Below are positions 7,525-15,509 of a DNA stretch of 64,000 nucleotides, one piece after another (position 1 is the stretch's first letter; each line of letters starts with the position of its first letter). The notes beneath the pieces were generated by a model. It ran no database searches. It was not told where the DNA came from and saw nothing but the letters and a program-made list of their open reading frames with translations. Origin of the DNA: an uncultured bacterium (GTDB taxonomy: Bacteria; Planctomycetota; UBA8108; UBA1146). The stretch is taken from NCBI GenBank assembly GCA_913056395.1, contig CAJXMG010000015.1, positions 1 to 64,000 on the forward strand. The letters are read 5' to 3'. Made by a program: the position numbers and the translations under genes.

Positions 7525-8667
7525 TCAACAGCCGTTGTACTGGAGACAATCCAGTGCATCAGCAGTTGAATCGGTTCCACAGTCGGGGAAGGGAGCGGGG
7601 AGCGTCCCGCTGCCGCTGAAGAGGTAGGCAAGGATCGAGACGGCGTCCGCCAGATTGATGGATCCATCGTCATTGCCGTCGACTGCACTCTCGCAGTCGA
7701 CCTGTCCCCCATCAAACAGGTAAATCAGCGCTGAAACCGCATCGCTGATGTTCAGGCTACCGTCGCCATTGACATCGCCCCTGCGAAATCCGCCGGTGGA
7801 TGGGACACAACCGGGGCCGATTCCCGTTCCGGAAAGAGTGTAATTCGAGAAGAAGTTCCACAGCGCCTGCTGCGAAAATGCAGGCCAGACATGATCCCCA
7901 TTTTGAATGCGATAGTGTGCGACCGAATGGCAACCGGGCCCCTCGGTCCATTGGAAGAGGGTGACTCCGCCACCCTGGGAAGTTTCCGTGGGAACTGACT
8001 GGGTCTGATTCACCTCAGCCCAGAAATTGTTCTGAACATTGGTCGCAATCGAATACTGGTTACCGTTGTAGGGAGCATAAAAGTCGTTGGTCCCAAGAAT
8101 GTGAACGATGCCGATGGGTTGGGCGGGTGTACAGGCGGATTGGGTCCATTCCCACATGTTGGCTGCAACGACACCCACTGCCGCAAAATGGTCGCTGAGC
8201 TCACAGGCGTAATCCCACATCAGGCTGCCACCGAGCGAAAACCCGCAGGCAAACATCCGCTGAGGATCCGCAGAATAATCGGCGACCATGGCATCGATCA
8301 TGGCATCCGCAAAACCGACTTCGTCGATCCCGGTGCTGTAAGGCCCCAAATTGTTCCAGCAAAGGCAACCGTTGACGTCGAGGAGCGGCTCGGGATAGAC
8401 CGCAATAAATCGCTCCGAATCCGCCAACGGACGGAAGTCCCCTTCAAACTGCATGAAAACAGCCCCGGTATCTCCTCCTCCACCAAATGCAAAAAGTACG
8501 GGAAGCTGATCGGCCGGATCAAAGTTGACGGGCAGGTAAACCGTATACTCCCGCGTCACGCCATTGACGTCCACGCTTCGGGGAATGAGCTGTTGAGACG
8601 CCGCCTGATCCTGACCCATCAACAGACAAAGAAAAGTCAGCAGACCTTTGATGTAGAATCTCTTCAT
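7525..8667 (-). CDS. Secreted PHB-depolymerase/LpqC-type esterase with C-terminal dockerin-like repeats
   Basis: A 380-residue exported protein. A signal peptide (KGLLTFLCLLMGQDQAAS) precedes an alpha/beta-hydrolase domain with nucleophile elbow GFSLGG, acid region HILGTND and the histidine in NGDHVWP, as in polyhydroxybutyrate depolymerase and feruloyl esterase-like enzymes. An oxyanion-type GGGG segment lies near residue 65. Residues about 290-380 hold two EF-hand-like dockerin repeats (DVNGDGSLNISDAVS and DGNDDGSINLADAVS), each likely binding calcium, and a tail DALDCLQYNGC shared with the protein at 36525. ATG 8667 gives a clean signal peptide and has GAGGG upstream. The substrate, an ester polymer or acylated polysaccharide, is inferred. 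Confidence 0.85.
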   Translation of the reverse strand: MKRFYIKGLLTFLCLLMGQDQAASQQLIPRSVDVNGVTREYTVYLPVNFDPADQLPVLFAFGGGGDTGAVFMQFEGDFRPLADSERFIAVYPEPLLDVNGCLCWNNLGPYSTGIDEVGFADAMIDAMVADYSADPQRMFACGFSLGGSLMWDYACELSDHFAAVGVVAANMWEWTQSACTPAQPIGIVHILGTNDFYAPYNGNQYSIATNVQNNFWAEVNQTQSVPTETSQGGGVTLFQWTEGPGCHSVAHYRIQNGDHVWPAFSQQALWNFFSNYTLSGTGIGPGCVPSTGGFRRGDVNGDGSLNISDAVSALIYLFDGGQVDCESAVDGNDDGSINLADAVSILAYLFSGSGTLPAPFPDCGTDSTADALDCLQYNGC

Positions 8668-8796
8668 GCTTTTTCCCTCATTGTTGTCGTGTCCAGGAAA
8701 CTTTTTATATCTTACAGGCACTCTTTTGAAGAATGACAAGAATGTTCACTACTGACCCAGTCGGCGGTGGGATTGATTTTCCTCTGAAAGTTCCGG

Positions 8797-9882
8797 ATGA
8801 TTTCAGAGCAGAAGAAATCTGTACCTAAAGAAACGGAATTGAAGTTGGCTTCTGTCCTGCTGATCCTGCTGCTCCACCTGCCTGATCCCATTCAGGCACA
8901 GACCCCGACGCCATCGGGAACCGATTCAGGCCCCGCGTCTATTGCTCCGGTGTCGATTCAGCAACTGCCCACAGAGCGAATCCGACTGCGAAGCCTGATC
9001 GCAGAGGGACGATCCATCATCGCCCTGCCTTATCTGGAGGCCTACCTGGTTCAATATCCCGAAAACCCGGCACTGTTGCTCCTCAAGGGAGAAGCCTGTT
9101 TTGCCCTTGAGCGGTATCAGCAAGCAGTGGATTCCTTTTCCCGGGGAGTTGAAAAGGAGCCAAAAAAACTGGGTGAGTTGTTCAACTATGGTCGGGCACT
9201 TCAAAACCTGGGTCAGCATGGGGAAGCAATCAGGGTTTTCCGTGCGATGCAAAGTCGCAAGGAAACGGCTCTCAGGGTTCGGGGCATCTTTGGTGAAGGG
9301 CTTTCCCTTCAATCGCAAAATCAGCTCCAGGAAGCTCGTCATAAATTTGAGGAAGTCCTGAAGATTGACGATCAATTTGATCGGGCCCGCTACCGTTTGG
9401 CACAACTGCTTCTGGGCGAGGATCCACGCCTTGCCCTCGATCTGCTCGATCAAGTGCTGCTCCGAGACCCTCTTCAACATGGCGCAGCATACAACCGTGC
9501 ATTGGCCTTGAGGAACCTGAAGAAACCTGAAGAAGCACGGGCAGCCATGGCCCAGTATCAGAAAATCCTGTCGGGGAGATCAAGGATTGCTTTGCTGAAG
9601 GAGCGCTGGGCTCTGAATCCGCAAGATGGATCCATTCTTCTCGAATTGGGAAGGGTCCACCGTGACCTCTCCGTCTATGGAGAATCACTGCGCTGGTTTG
9701 CCCGTGCAGGGGCGGCGATGCCCAATGCTTCCGAGCCCCCCCTCGAGACGGTCAGCACTCTGCTTCAGGCAGGACGCATGACCGAAGCGGAACAACTGGT
9801 CCAGAGACTGGGGGAAACTGCGATCGCCCAGGAGGCCAAAAAACTCCTCGAAAGTTTCAGGGCGGATTCCCGTAATAAGTGA
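8797..9882 (+). CDS. Exported tetratricopeptide-repeat protein
   Basis: A 361-residue protein with an N-terminal hydrophobic signal (ASVLLILLLHLPDPIQAQ) and at least six TPR-like helix pairs from about residue 60 to the end, for example LLLKGEACFALERYQQAVDSF, then ALQNLGQHGEAIRVFRAM, and AYNRALALRNLKKPEEARAAM. It has no enzymatic motif and is probably a periplasmic scaffold. It stands alone on the plus strand and converges with the DUF2270 gene four bases from its stop. The start at 8797 lacks a strong ribosome-binding site, but it is the first ATG ahead of the signal sequence. Confidence 0.8.
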   Translation: MISEQKKSVPKETELKLASVLLILLLHLPDPIQAQTPTPSGTDSGPASIAPVSIQQLPTERIRLRSLIAEGRSIIALPYLEAYLVQYPENPALLLLKGEACFALERYQQAVDSFSRGVEKEPKKLGELFNYGRALQNLGQHGEAIRVFRAMQSRKETALRVRGIFGEGLSLQSQNQLQEARHKFEEVLKIDDQFDRARYRLAQLLLGEDPRLALDLLDQVLLRDPLQHGAAYNRALALRNLKKPEEARAAMAQYQKILSGRSRIALLKERWALNPQDGSILLELGRVHRDLSVYGESLRWFARAGAAMPNASEPPLETVSTLLQAGRMTEAEQLVQRLGETAIAQEAKKLLESFRADSRNK

Positions 9883-9886
9883 CCGA

Positions 9887-10612
9887 TCAAATCGGCCAGT
9901 GCTGTCGCGAAGGCTCCTTACGACGGATTTCCGTATCCTGTCGGGGCCCTGCGATCACCATTATAGAAAACAGGTAGAGGTAAAAGACGCCCACGAATCC
10001 GAGCACCGCTGCACCGGAGACAGATCCCTGACCAAAGACAGACAAAAAGGAACCGATGTCCAAATCCCCTTCGGGGATGCGATTGAAGCCCAGCAACAAC
10101 CAGGTCCCCAGAACAATCAGAAAGAGCCATATGTAGGTTCGTTGCAATCGGCGACCCAGAGCCTCGATCCGACTCATTTTGTAATGAGGAGCGAGCAAAT
10201 CATTGCAGAGGGTTTCCCGCCAATTGCCTTCGGCAAGATCCTGTCCCTGCAACAGGGCCGGCACCATTAGATGAACTTCAAGCATGCGAACCCTCATGCG
10301 CCAGACATCAAAGTATCGGTACCGGCGCGCCTCAATGTGCAACAGTAGATACAGCAGGACACAACAGAAAGGCAGCAACAGCATCGATGCTTCCGGAGTG
10401 GAATAGGCCAAAGAAATGATGGCCATCGTCGAAACCACCGCCCAATGGGTGGTCGCATCCATTCGCTGACGCCACACATTCGCCCTCGCCAGTTCTCCAC
10501 GATAGAAATGGGCCAGAACCTGTAGATTGGAAGCGGGAAATCTTTGAACCAGGGTGCTTTCACCCGTGGATTCCCCGGAAGAACCGTTTTCCTTTTTGTC
10601 GGACTGATTCAT
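9887..10612 (-). CDS. DUF2270 integral membrane protein
   Basis: A 241-residue protein with the DUF2270 hallmark FYRGELARANVWRQRMDATTHWA at about 37-60 (split for length), four predicted membrane helices (about 60-95 as a pair, about 160-178, about 205-225) and the conserved cytoplasmic loop RRYRYFDVWRMRVRMLE. The function of the family is unknown. ATG 10612 is preceded by AGGGG. It is divergent from the Tricorn-like gene across about 130 bases and convergent with the TPR gene. Confidence 0.85.
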   Translation of the reverse strand: MNQSDKKENGSSGESTGESTLVQRFPASNLQVLAHFYRGELARANVWRQRMDATTHWAVVSTMAIISLAYSTPEASMLLLPFCCVLLYLLLHIEARRYRYFDVWRMRVRMLEVHLMVPALLQGQDLAEGNWRETLCNDLLAPHYKMSRIEALGRRLQRTYIWLFLIVLGTWLLLGFNRIPEGDLDIGSFLSVFGQGSVSGAAVLGFVGVFYLYLFSIMVIAGPRQDTEIRRKEPSRQHWPI

Positions 10613-10742
10613 GTAAGATTCCCCTGCCCCTGTGTCGGTTCTCTAAAGCGTGCCCATTCGCAACCGTAAGGTCAAGTCCGGCCTTGCCCGGAACCCAAAC
10701 TCACCACAGACTAAACCCACGAATCAGCTGAGAGGATCCCCC

Positions 10743-13700
10743 TTGAAGATACTGCGGCCTTCAACATTGCCACTGCTTACCGTGTTGACCACCTGCTGGC
10801 TACTCACCTTCCTGAATCCGACCGAAGCATCTCTCGCCTCGCCGGCCCCCCTCTCTCCCAGCGGGGGCGAACCGATGCGGTGGCCCCTTTTCCCGCAAAT
10901 CTCTCCGAATGGAGATCAGGTCGCTTTTCTGTGGGAAGGTGATCTTTGGCTTGCCCCGACGAAGGGTGGTCAAGCCCGCAGATTGACGGATCACCCGGCG
11001 ATGGATTCTGGCGTCCGCTGGAATCGAAGTGGTACCCAACTGCTCTTCTCTTCACGAAGGGAAGGGAGTGATGATGTCTGGAAGATCTCTGTGGATGGCG
11101 GCCAACCACAAAGGCTGACCTGGTGGAGTGGAACCGATCGGGCCTGCGACTGGTACCCGGATGAAAAGTCTATCCTGATTTCCAGTGATCGTGTGGATAC
11201 CTGGAAGCGCGGTGGCACCCGCCTCTACTCCCTGACTCTCCCAGGAGACGACTCCACCCTTCATGAACCACAGCGCATCACTCTGGCTGCTGCAGCCAAC
11301 GCTCGTCTTTCACCTTCGGGAAAGAAGATCCTGGCAACCCGTTGGGGAACAGGCGTCACGCGCCAGGGCTATGAGGGTTCTATGGCAAGTCAGATCTGGC
11401 TCTACGATTTGACCAGTCAGGAATGGACACAGTTGACCCCGACCTACAAGGACCATCGGTCTCCGGTGTGGATCGACGACGATCATTTCCTCATGGTCAA
11501 AACCATCGACGGTCGTGGTCAATTGGTTGAGCGGGATCTCTCTGGAAACTTTGAAAAGGTCTGGACCAATATCGAATCCGATTCGGTGCGGTCCCCCAGC
11601 ATTTCCCGTGATGGACAACACATCTTTTTCGAGTCCGAGATGAACGCGTGGCACCTGCACAGAAAAACAGGAGCGCTGAAAAAGGTGTCATGGTATGCGC
11701 TTGAAGATCTGCCTGTTCTCGGATTGCAGGATCTCTCCTACAACCGCGCCACCAGTGCCTCCGTCTCCGCTGACGGCAAAATGCTGGCGGTGGGCAGTGA
11801 AGGTGACATTCTGGTGCGCAGGGTCAAAAAGGGCCTCTCCGTCAATCGTGTGACGCACCACCCTGCCAAAGACACGAATCCGGTCTGGCTTCCCCTGGAA
11901 GAGGGACAATCGGTTCAAAATCTGCTCTTCGTCAGTCGTCGGGGCGGAACAGAGAACCTCTACACGTTGAAAAGTACCGAAGAGGGTGAACCCCGATTGG
12001 ATCGCTGCCGCTCCACTGAAGTCACGCCTTTCCCCGGATCTGGCGACCGCCGCAGGTATCCGCAGATCTCTCCCGACGGCAAACTGCTGGCCTTCGTTTT
12101 GGGAGACGGCGACCTCGCCATTCAAAATCTGGATGGCAGTAAATCACGGGTTCTTCACACCGGCTGGTCACCTCCCAGCTTTGAGTGGTCTCCGGACAGT
12201 CGCTGGATCGCCTTTTCGACCCAGGACAACAATTTCAATCGAGACATCTGGCTCGTCCCCGTCGATGGCACCCGTGCCCCCTTCAATTTGACCGCCAACC
12301 CTCGTCCCGACCGCAGTCCCCGCTGGAGTCCAGACGGCAAGAAGCTGGCCTTCATCTCACAAAGGGACGAATCCGGTGGTGACCTTTGGTGGTTGTGGCT
12401 GACGGAAGCGGACGACCAACCCGGAGCCGAGGATCGCGAGCTCGCCAGCGACCCCCTTCCTCCCCAGAAAAAATCGGACGAAGGAAAGAAGGACAAAAAC
12501 GGGTCCAAGGATGAAAAAGAGGACTCCGCCAAGAACACTCCGGAAGTCAAAATCGATCTGAAGGGAATCCGCGATCGCTTCACCCGGGCCTTCAGTTCCG
12601 ATTCCGGAGTGCGTGGGCCCGCCTGGGGATCTAAATCGAAGAAGATCTTTTTTGTTTCCAGCCATGAGTCCTCTTCTGCCGTTTACAGCGTCGACACGAC
12701 TGCCAGATCCTCGGCCAAAAAGGTCACCAGCGGACGGGACCCCTTCGGCCCCTGGATCGCGAAATCGAAGAAATACCTGCGACTGGCTTCCGGGGTTCCC
12801 AATCTCATCAGTGAAAGCGGATCCAGTACCAGCCTGCCGATTTCCAGCAAATTCACCGTCGATCAGCAGGAGCGACAGGGCGCCGTTTTTGATGAGGCCT
12901 GGGCGACGATGCGGGATCGCTTCTATGACATCGATCTCAAAGGACTCGATTGGGACGCCATCGGTGAACTCTACCGTCCTTACGCGGTTCAACGGCGCCA
13001 CCGCAGCGAATTCGAGTGGATCATCAACCGCATGATTGGTGAGTTGAACTCCTCCCATCAGCGATTCTCGGCTGCTGGAAAATGGTCGCGGTCGATCCGT
13101 GCCACGGGAGTTCCCGGCTGGCGCTGGGAAAGGGATTCCGATTCCGGGCGATATCAGGTCGGACAAATCGTTCCGGGAACTCCGGCTGCGGACGAAGCGG
13201 TCGATATAGAACCCGGTGATCTCATCCTGGCCATCGACGGATCGCCTCTGACTCCCGGCAGCAACACCTCCATCCCTCTCAACGGCAAAGTCGGCAAGAG
13301 GGTCGCATTTGAATTGGAACGCGACGGAGAAACCTTCGAAGTGATTCTTCGTCCCATCTCCAACAACGTCCTGCGCAGCAGGCTCTACGATCATTGGCTC
13401 GAGGAATGTCGTCAGCAGGTCCACAGGGAGTCCGCCGGACGACTCGGATACCTCCACATTCGAAGCATGGATCAGACCAGTCTCGATCGTTTTGCAGTAC
13501 AGCTCTACGAAGCGGGCCATGATCGGGAAGGTCTCATCATCGATGTGCGTGAAAATGGTGGCGGCTGGACGACCGATCGCTTGCTCGTCTCCCTGACGCG
13601 GCAACCCCATGCGTTGACCCAACCCCGTGCCGGCGGCCTGGGTTACCCCAATGATCGCCTCGCTGCTCCCTCGTGGACAAAACCGATTGCGGTCCTGTGC

Positions 13701-14024
13701 AATGAAAATTCCTACAGCAATGCCGAAATCTTCTCCCACGCCATCAAAAACCTCAAACGCGGCCCCCTGATCGGCATGCCCACATCGGGAAGTGTGATCA
13801 GCACCGGCAGTTCTACCCTGATCGACGGCAGCAGTATTCGGGTCCCCTTCCGCGGTTGGTACACCATTCCCGGAGGACTCGACATGGATCTCAATGGGGC
13901 GATCCCCGATCTTCTGGTTCCCTCTACCCCGGAAGCGGAGGAAAACCACTGGGATTTCCAGCTGGACATGGCCATCGAGCGGCTTCTGGAGGACCTTCCC
14001 CCAGCACCAAGGGCCACTTTTTAG
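10743..14024 (+). CDS. Tricorn-like protease (beta-propeller, PDZ, S41 peptidase)
   Basis: An exported protein of 1,093 residues. After a signal peptide (LPLLTVLTTCWLLTFL) come two TolB/WD40-like propellers (about 60-330 and 360-560), recognisable by repeated 'SPDG' blades such as FPQISPNGDQVAFLWEGDLW and RSPRWSPDGKKLAFIS. A charged linker (about 575-610) leads to the tricorn C1 region, a PDZ domain (about 790-880, VDIEPGDLILAIDG) and an S41 serine peptidase core with NENSYSNAEIFSHAI and a C-terminal PGGLDMDLNGAIPD. It probably degrades peptides in the periplasm. TTG 10743 has GAGG seven bases upstream and puts the signal peptide at the N-terminus; GTG 10650 would add 31 residues. Confidence 0.88.
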   Translation: MKILRPSTLPLLTVLTTCWLLTFLNPTEASLASPAPLSPSGGEPMRWPLFPQISPNGDQVAFLWEGDLWLAPTKGGQARRLTDHPAMDSGVRWNRSGTQLLFSSRREGSDDVWKISVDGGQPQRLTWWSGTDRACDWYPDEKSILISSDRVDTWKRGGTRLYSLTLPGDDSTLHEPQRITLAAAANARLSPSGKKILATRWGTGVTRQGYEGSMASQIWLYDLTSQEWTQLTPTYKDHRSPVWIDDDHFLMVKTIDGRGQLVERDLSGNFEKVWTNIESDSVRSPSISRDGQHIFFESEMNAWHLHRKTGALKKVSWYALEDLPVLGLQDLSYNRATSASVSADGKMLAVGSEGDILVRRVKKGLSVNRVTHHPAKDTNPVWLPLEEGQSVQNLLFVSRRGGTENLYTLKSTEEGEPRLDRCRSTEVTPFPGSGDRRRYPQISPDGKLLAFVLGDGDLAIQNLDGSKSRVLHTGWSPPSFEWSPDSRWIAFSTQDNNFNRDIWLVPVDGTRAPFNLTANPRPDRSPRWSPDGKKLAFISQRDESGGDLWWLWLTEADDQPGAEDRELASDPLPPQKKSDEGKKDKNGSKDEKEDSAKNTPEVKIDLKGIRDRFTRAFSSDSGVRGPAWGSKSKKIFFVSSHESSSAVYSVDTTARSSAKKVTSGRDPFGPWIAKSKKYLRLASGVPNLISESGSSTSLPISSKFTVDQQERQGAVFDEAWATMRDRFYDIDLKGLDWDAIGELYRPYAVQRRHRSEFEWIINRMIGELNSSHQRFSAAGKWSRSIRATGVPGWRWERDSDSGRYQVGQIVPGTPAADEAVDIEPGDLILAIDGSPLTPGSNTSIPLNGKVGKRVAFELERDGETFEVILRPISNNVLRSRLYDHWLEECRQQVHRESAGRLGYLHIRSMDQTSLDRFAVQLYEAGHDREGLIIDVRENGGGWTTDRLLVSLTRQPHALTQPRAGGLGYPNDRLAAPSWTKPIAVLCNENSYSNAEIFSHAIKNLKRGPLIGMPTSGSVISTGSSTLIDGSSIRVPFRGWYTIPGGLDMDLNGAIPDLLVPSTPEAEENHWDFQLDMAIERLLEDLPPAPRATF

Positions 14025-14046
14025 GCCATTCGCCAAAAAGAGCCGT

Positions 14047-14085
14047 AGACCTCCCCCGGGTTCAGTTGACCCGGCTGGGGGGTCT
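14047..14085 (+). terminator. Hairpin after the Tricorn-like gene
   Basis: AGACCTCCCCCGGGT pairs with ACCCGG-CT-GGGGGGTCT, starting 23 bases after the stop. There is no clear T-run, so it may be a weak terminator, an mRNA-stabilising hairpin, or a leader element for the small basic gene that starts 17 bases later. Confidence 0.45.
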
Positions 14086-14101
14086 GCGGTAATTTCGCAC
14101 C

Positions 14102-14203
14102 ATGTCCAACAGAAATAACCGACGGGTCAAGAAGGCCAACCACGGCAAGCGTCCGGCGAACCACAACCGCCGCCAGAAGCGCACAGCCAAGTTCAAGAAC
14201 TAG
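14102..14203 (+). CDS. 33-residue basic protein, bL37-like ribosomal protein candidate
   Basis: ATG to TAG encodes 33 residues with 15 Lys/Arg and no acidic residue: it starts MSNRNNRRVKK and continues ANHGKRPANHNRRQ. The ANHGKRP-N core matches, from memory, the C-terminal motif of the tiny actinobacterial ribosomal protein bL37. Size, charge and motif all fit a late-binding rRNA-filling ribosomal protein. It is too short for usual ORF callers. It lies between the Tricorn-like gene and fructose-bisphosphate aldolase, on the same strand; no strong ribosome-binding site is visible. Coding status is inferred from composition and motif; the function is a hypothesis. Confidence 0.6.
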   Translation: MSNRNNRRVKKANHGKRPANHNRRQKRTAKFKN

Positions 14204-14375
14204 TTTCCTCCGGAAACCGGTTCCCCTTCCCCGCTGACGAGAATCAGATCTTTCAACCATCCACTCCAGTGGCATGGTCCCACCCCATACTGTAAAAAGA
14301 TCACGTCGCTTCCCGATGGTTGCGACAGAGTTCTCGATCCCGATTCCGGATCAAGCAAGAAATGGGGAGAGCCTA

Positions 14376-15395
14376 ATGGACAAGAACCTGCTGAAAGAAA
14401 CTGCACAAAAGATGGTCGCCCGCGGCAAGGGCATCCTTGCTGCCGATGAGAGCCACCCCACCTGCGGAAAACGCTTTGAAGCCCTCGGCATCGAAAACAC
14501 CTCTGAAAACCGTCGAATCTACCGGCAAATGTTTTTCAACAGCCCCGATGTCGAGAAATATATCTCCGGGGTCATCCTTTTCGATGAAACCCTTCGCCAG
14601 AGCGACGATGCCGGTGTTCCTTTCCCGGAAAATCTGAATGCAAAAGGCATCGTTCCCGGAATCAAGGTGGATACGGGTGCCAAAGACCTGGCCGGATTCC
14701 CGGGAGAGAAGGTCACCGAAGGCCTCGACGGTCTCAGGGATCGACTCGCAGAATACTTTGAGTTGGGTGCCCGCTTTGCAAAGTGGCGCGCCGTGATCAC
14801 CATCGGAGACGGTATTCCCTCCGAGGGATGTTACATGGCCAATGCCCATGCCCTCGCCCGCTATGCCCGATTGTGTCAGGAAGCTTCGATCGTTCCCATC
14901 GTCGAACCGGAAGTGTTGATGGACGGCGACCACGACATCGATGTTTGTGACCGCGTGACCACCAATGCCTTGCATTTGACTTTCCGTCAATTGGAAGAGC
15001 AGGATGTGCTGCTCGAGGGGATCGTTCTTAAACCCTCCATGATCATTCCGGGAACCGGTGCCACAGCAGCAGGCCGTGACGTCGTAGCCTCCAGAACCGT
15101 CGATTGTCTCAAGCGTACCGTTCCAAATGCCGTTCCGGGTATCGCGTTCCTTTCTGGTGGGCAAAGTGATGAAGACGCCACAGGCCATCTGGATGCGATG
15201 AACAAGTTGGGTGGTCACCCATGGAACCTGACTTTCTCCTACGGCAGGGCGCTTCAGGCCACAGCCATGAAGACCTGGGCGGGCAAGGCGGAAAATCTTG
15301 CCGCTGCCTCAGCAGCCTTCATGCAAAGGGCACGGAATAATGCTGCCGCTTCGACGGGAGAGTGGGATCAGACTCTGGAGCAATCCGCTTCCTGA
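14376..15395 (+). CDS. Class I fructose-bisphosphate aldolase
   Basis: A 339-residue glycolytic/gluconeogenic enzyme that cleaves fructose 1,6-bisphosphate to triose phosphates through a Schiff base. Visible signatures are GKGILAADES near the N-terminus, ARFAKWRAV, EPEVL, and VLLEGIVLKPSMIIPG, the last holding the Schiff-base lysine. The C-terminal LSGGQSDEDAT matches the substrate-phosphate loop. Length equals the family norm. ATG 14376 is preceded by GGGGAG at correct spacing; upstream in-frame codons are non-homologous. It is metal-independent, unlike the class II enzyme of many bacteria. It appears monocistronic or follows the small basic gene. Confidence 0.96.
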   Translation: MDKNLLKETAQKMVARGKGILAADESHPTCGKRFEALGIENTSENRRIYRQMFFNSPDVEKYISGVILFDETLRQSDDAGVPFPENLNAKGIVPGIKVDTGAKDLAGFPGEKVTEGLDGLRDRLAEYFELGARFAKWRAVITIGDGIPSEGCYMANAHALARYARLCQEASIVPIVEPEVLMDGDHDIDVCDRVTTNALHLTFRQLEEQDVLLEGIVLKPSMIIPGTGATAAGRDVVASRTVDCLKRTVPNAVPGIAFLSGGQSDEDATGHLDAMNKLGGHPWNLTFSYGRALQATAMKTWAGKAENLAAASAAFMQRARNNAAASTGEWDQTLEQSAS

Positions 15396-15509
15396 ATCAC
15401 CTTGCGGTCAGTATTCGATGCAACCATTTAGCAGATTCGGTGTTATTCTTTTGTGACCCTGACGGCTTCGGTTCTTTTGAGGCCTGAAACGATCCAATGG
15501 AGAGACACC

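Noticed and set aside
10650-10742. GTG start 31 codons upstream for the Tricorn-like protein
   Set aside because: Would bury the signal peptide; the TTG at 10743 has better ribosome-binding spacing.
12357-14036. 559-codon open frame on the minus strand opposite the Tricorn-like gene
   Set aside because: Antisense to PDZ/S41 coding sequence; no motif, no ribosome-binding site.
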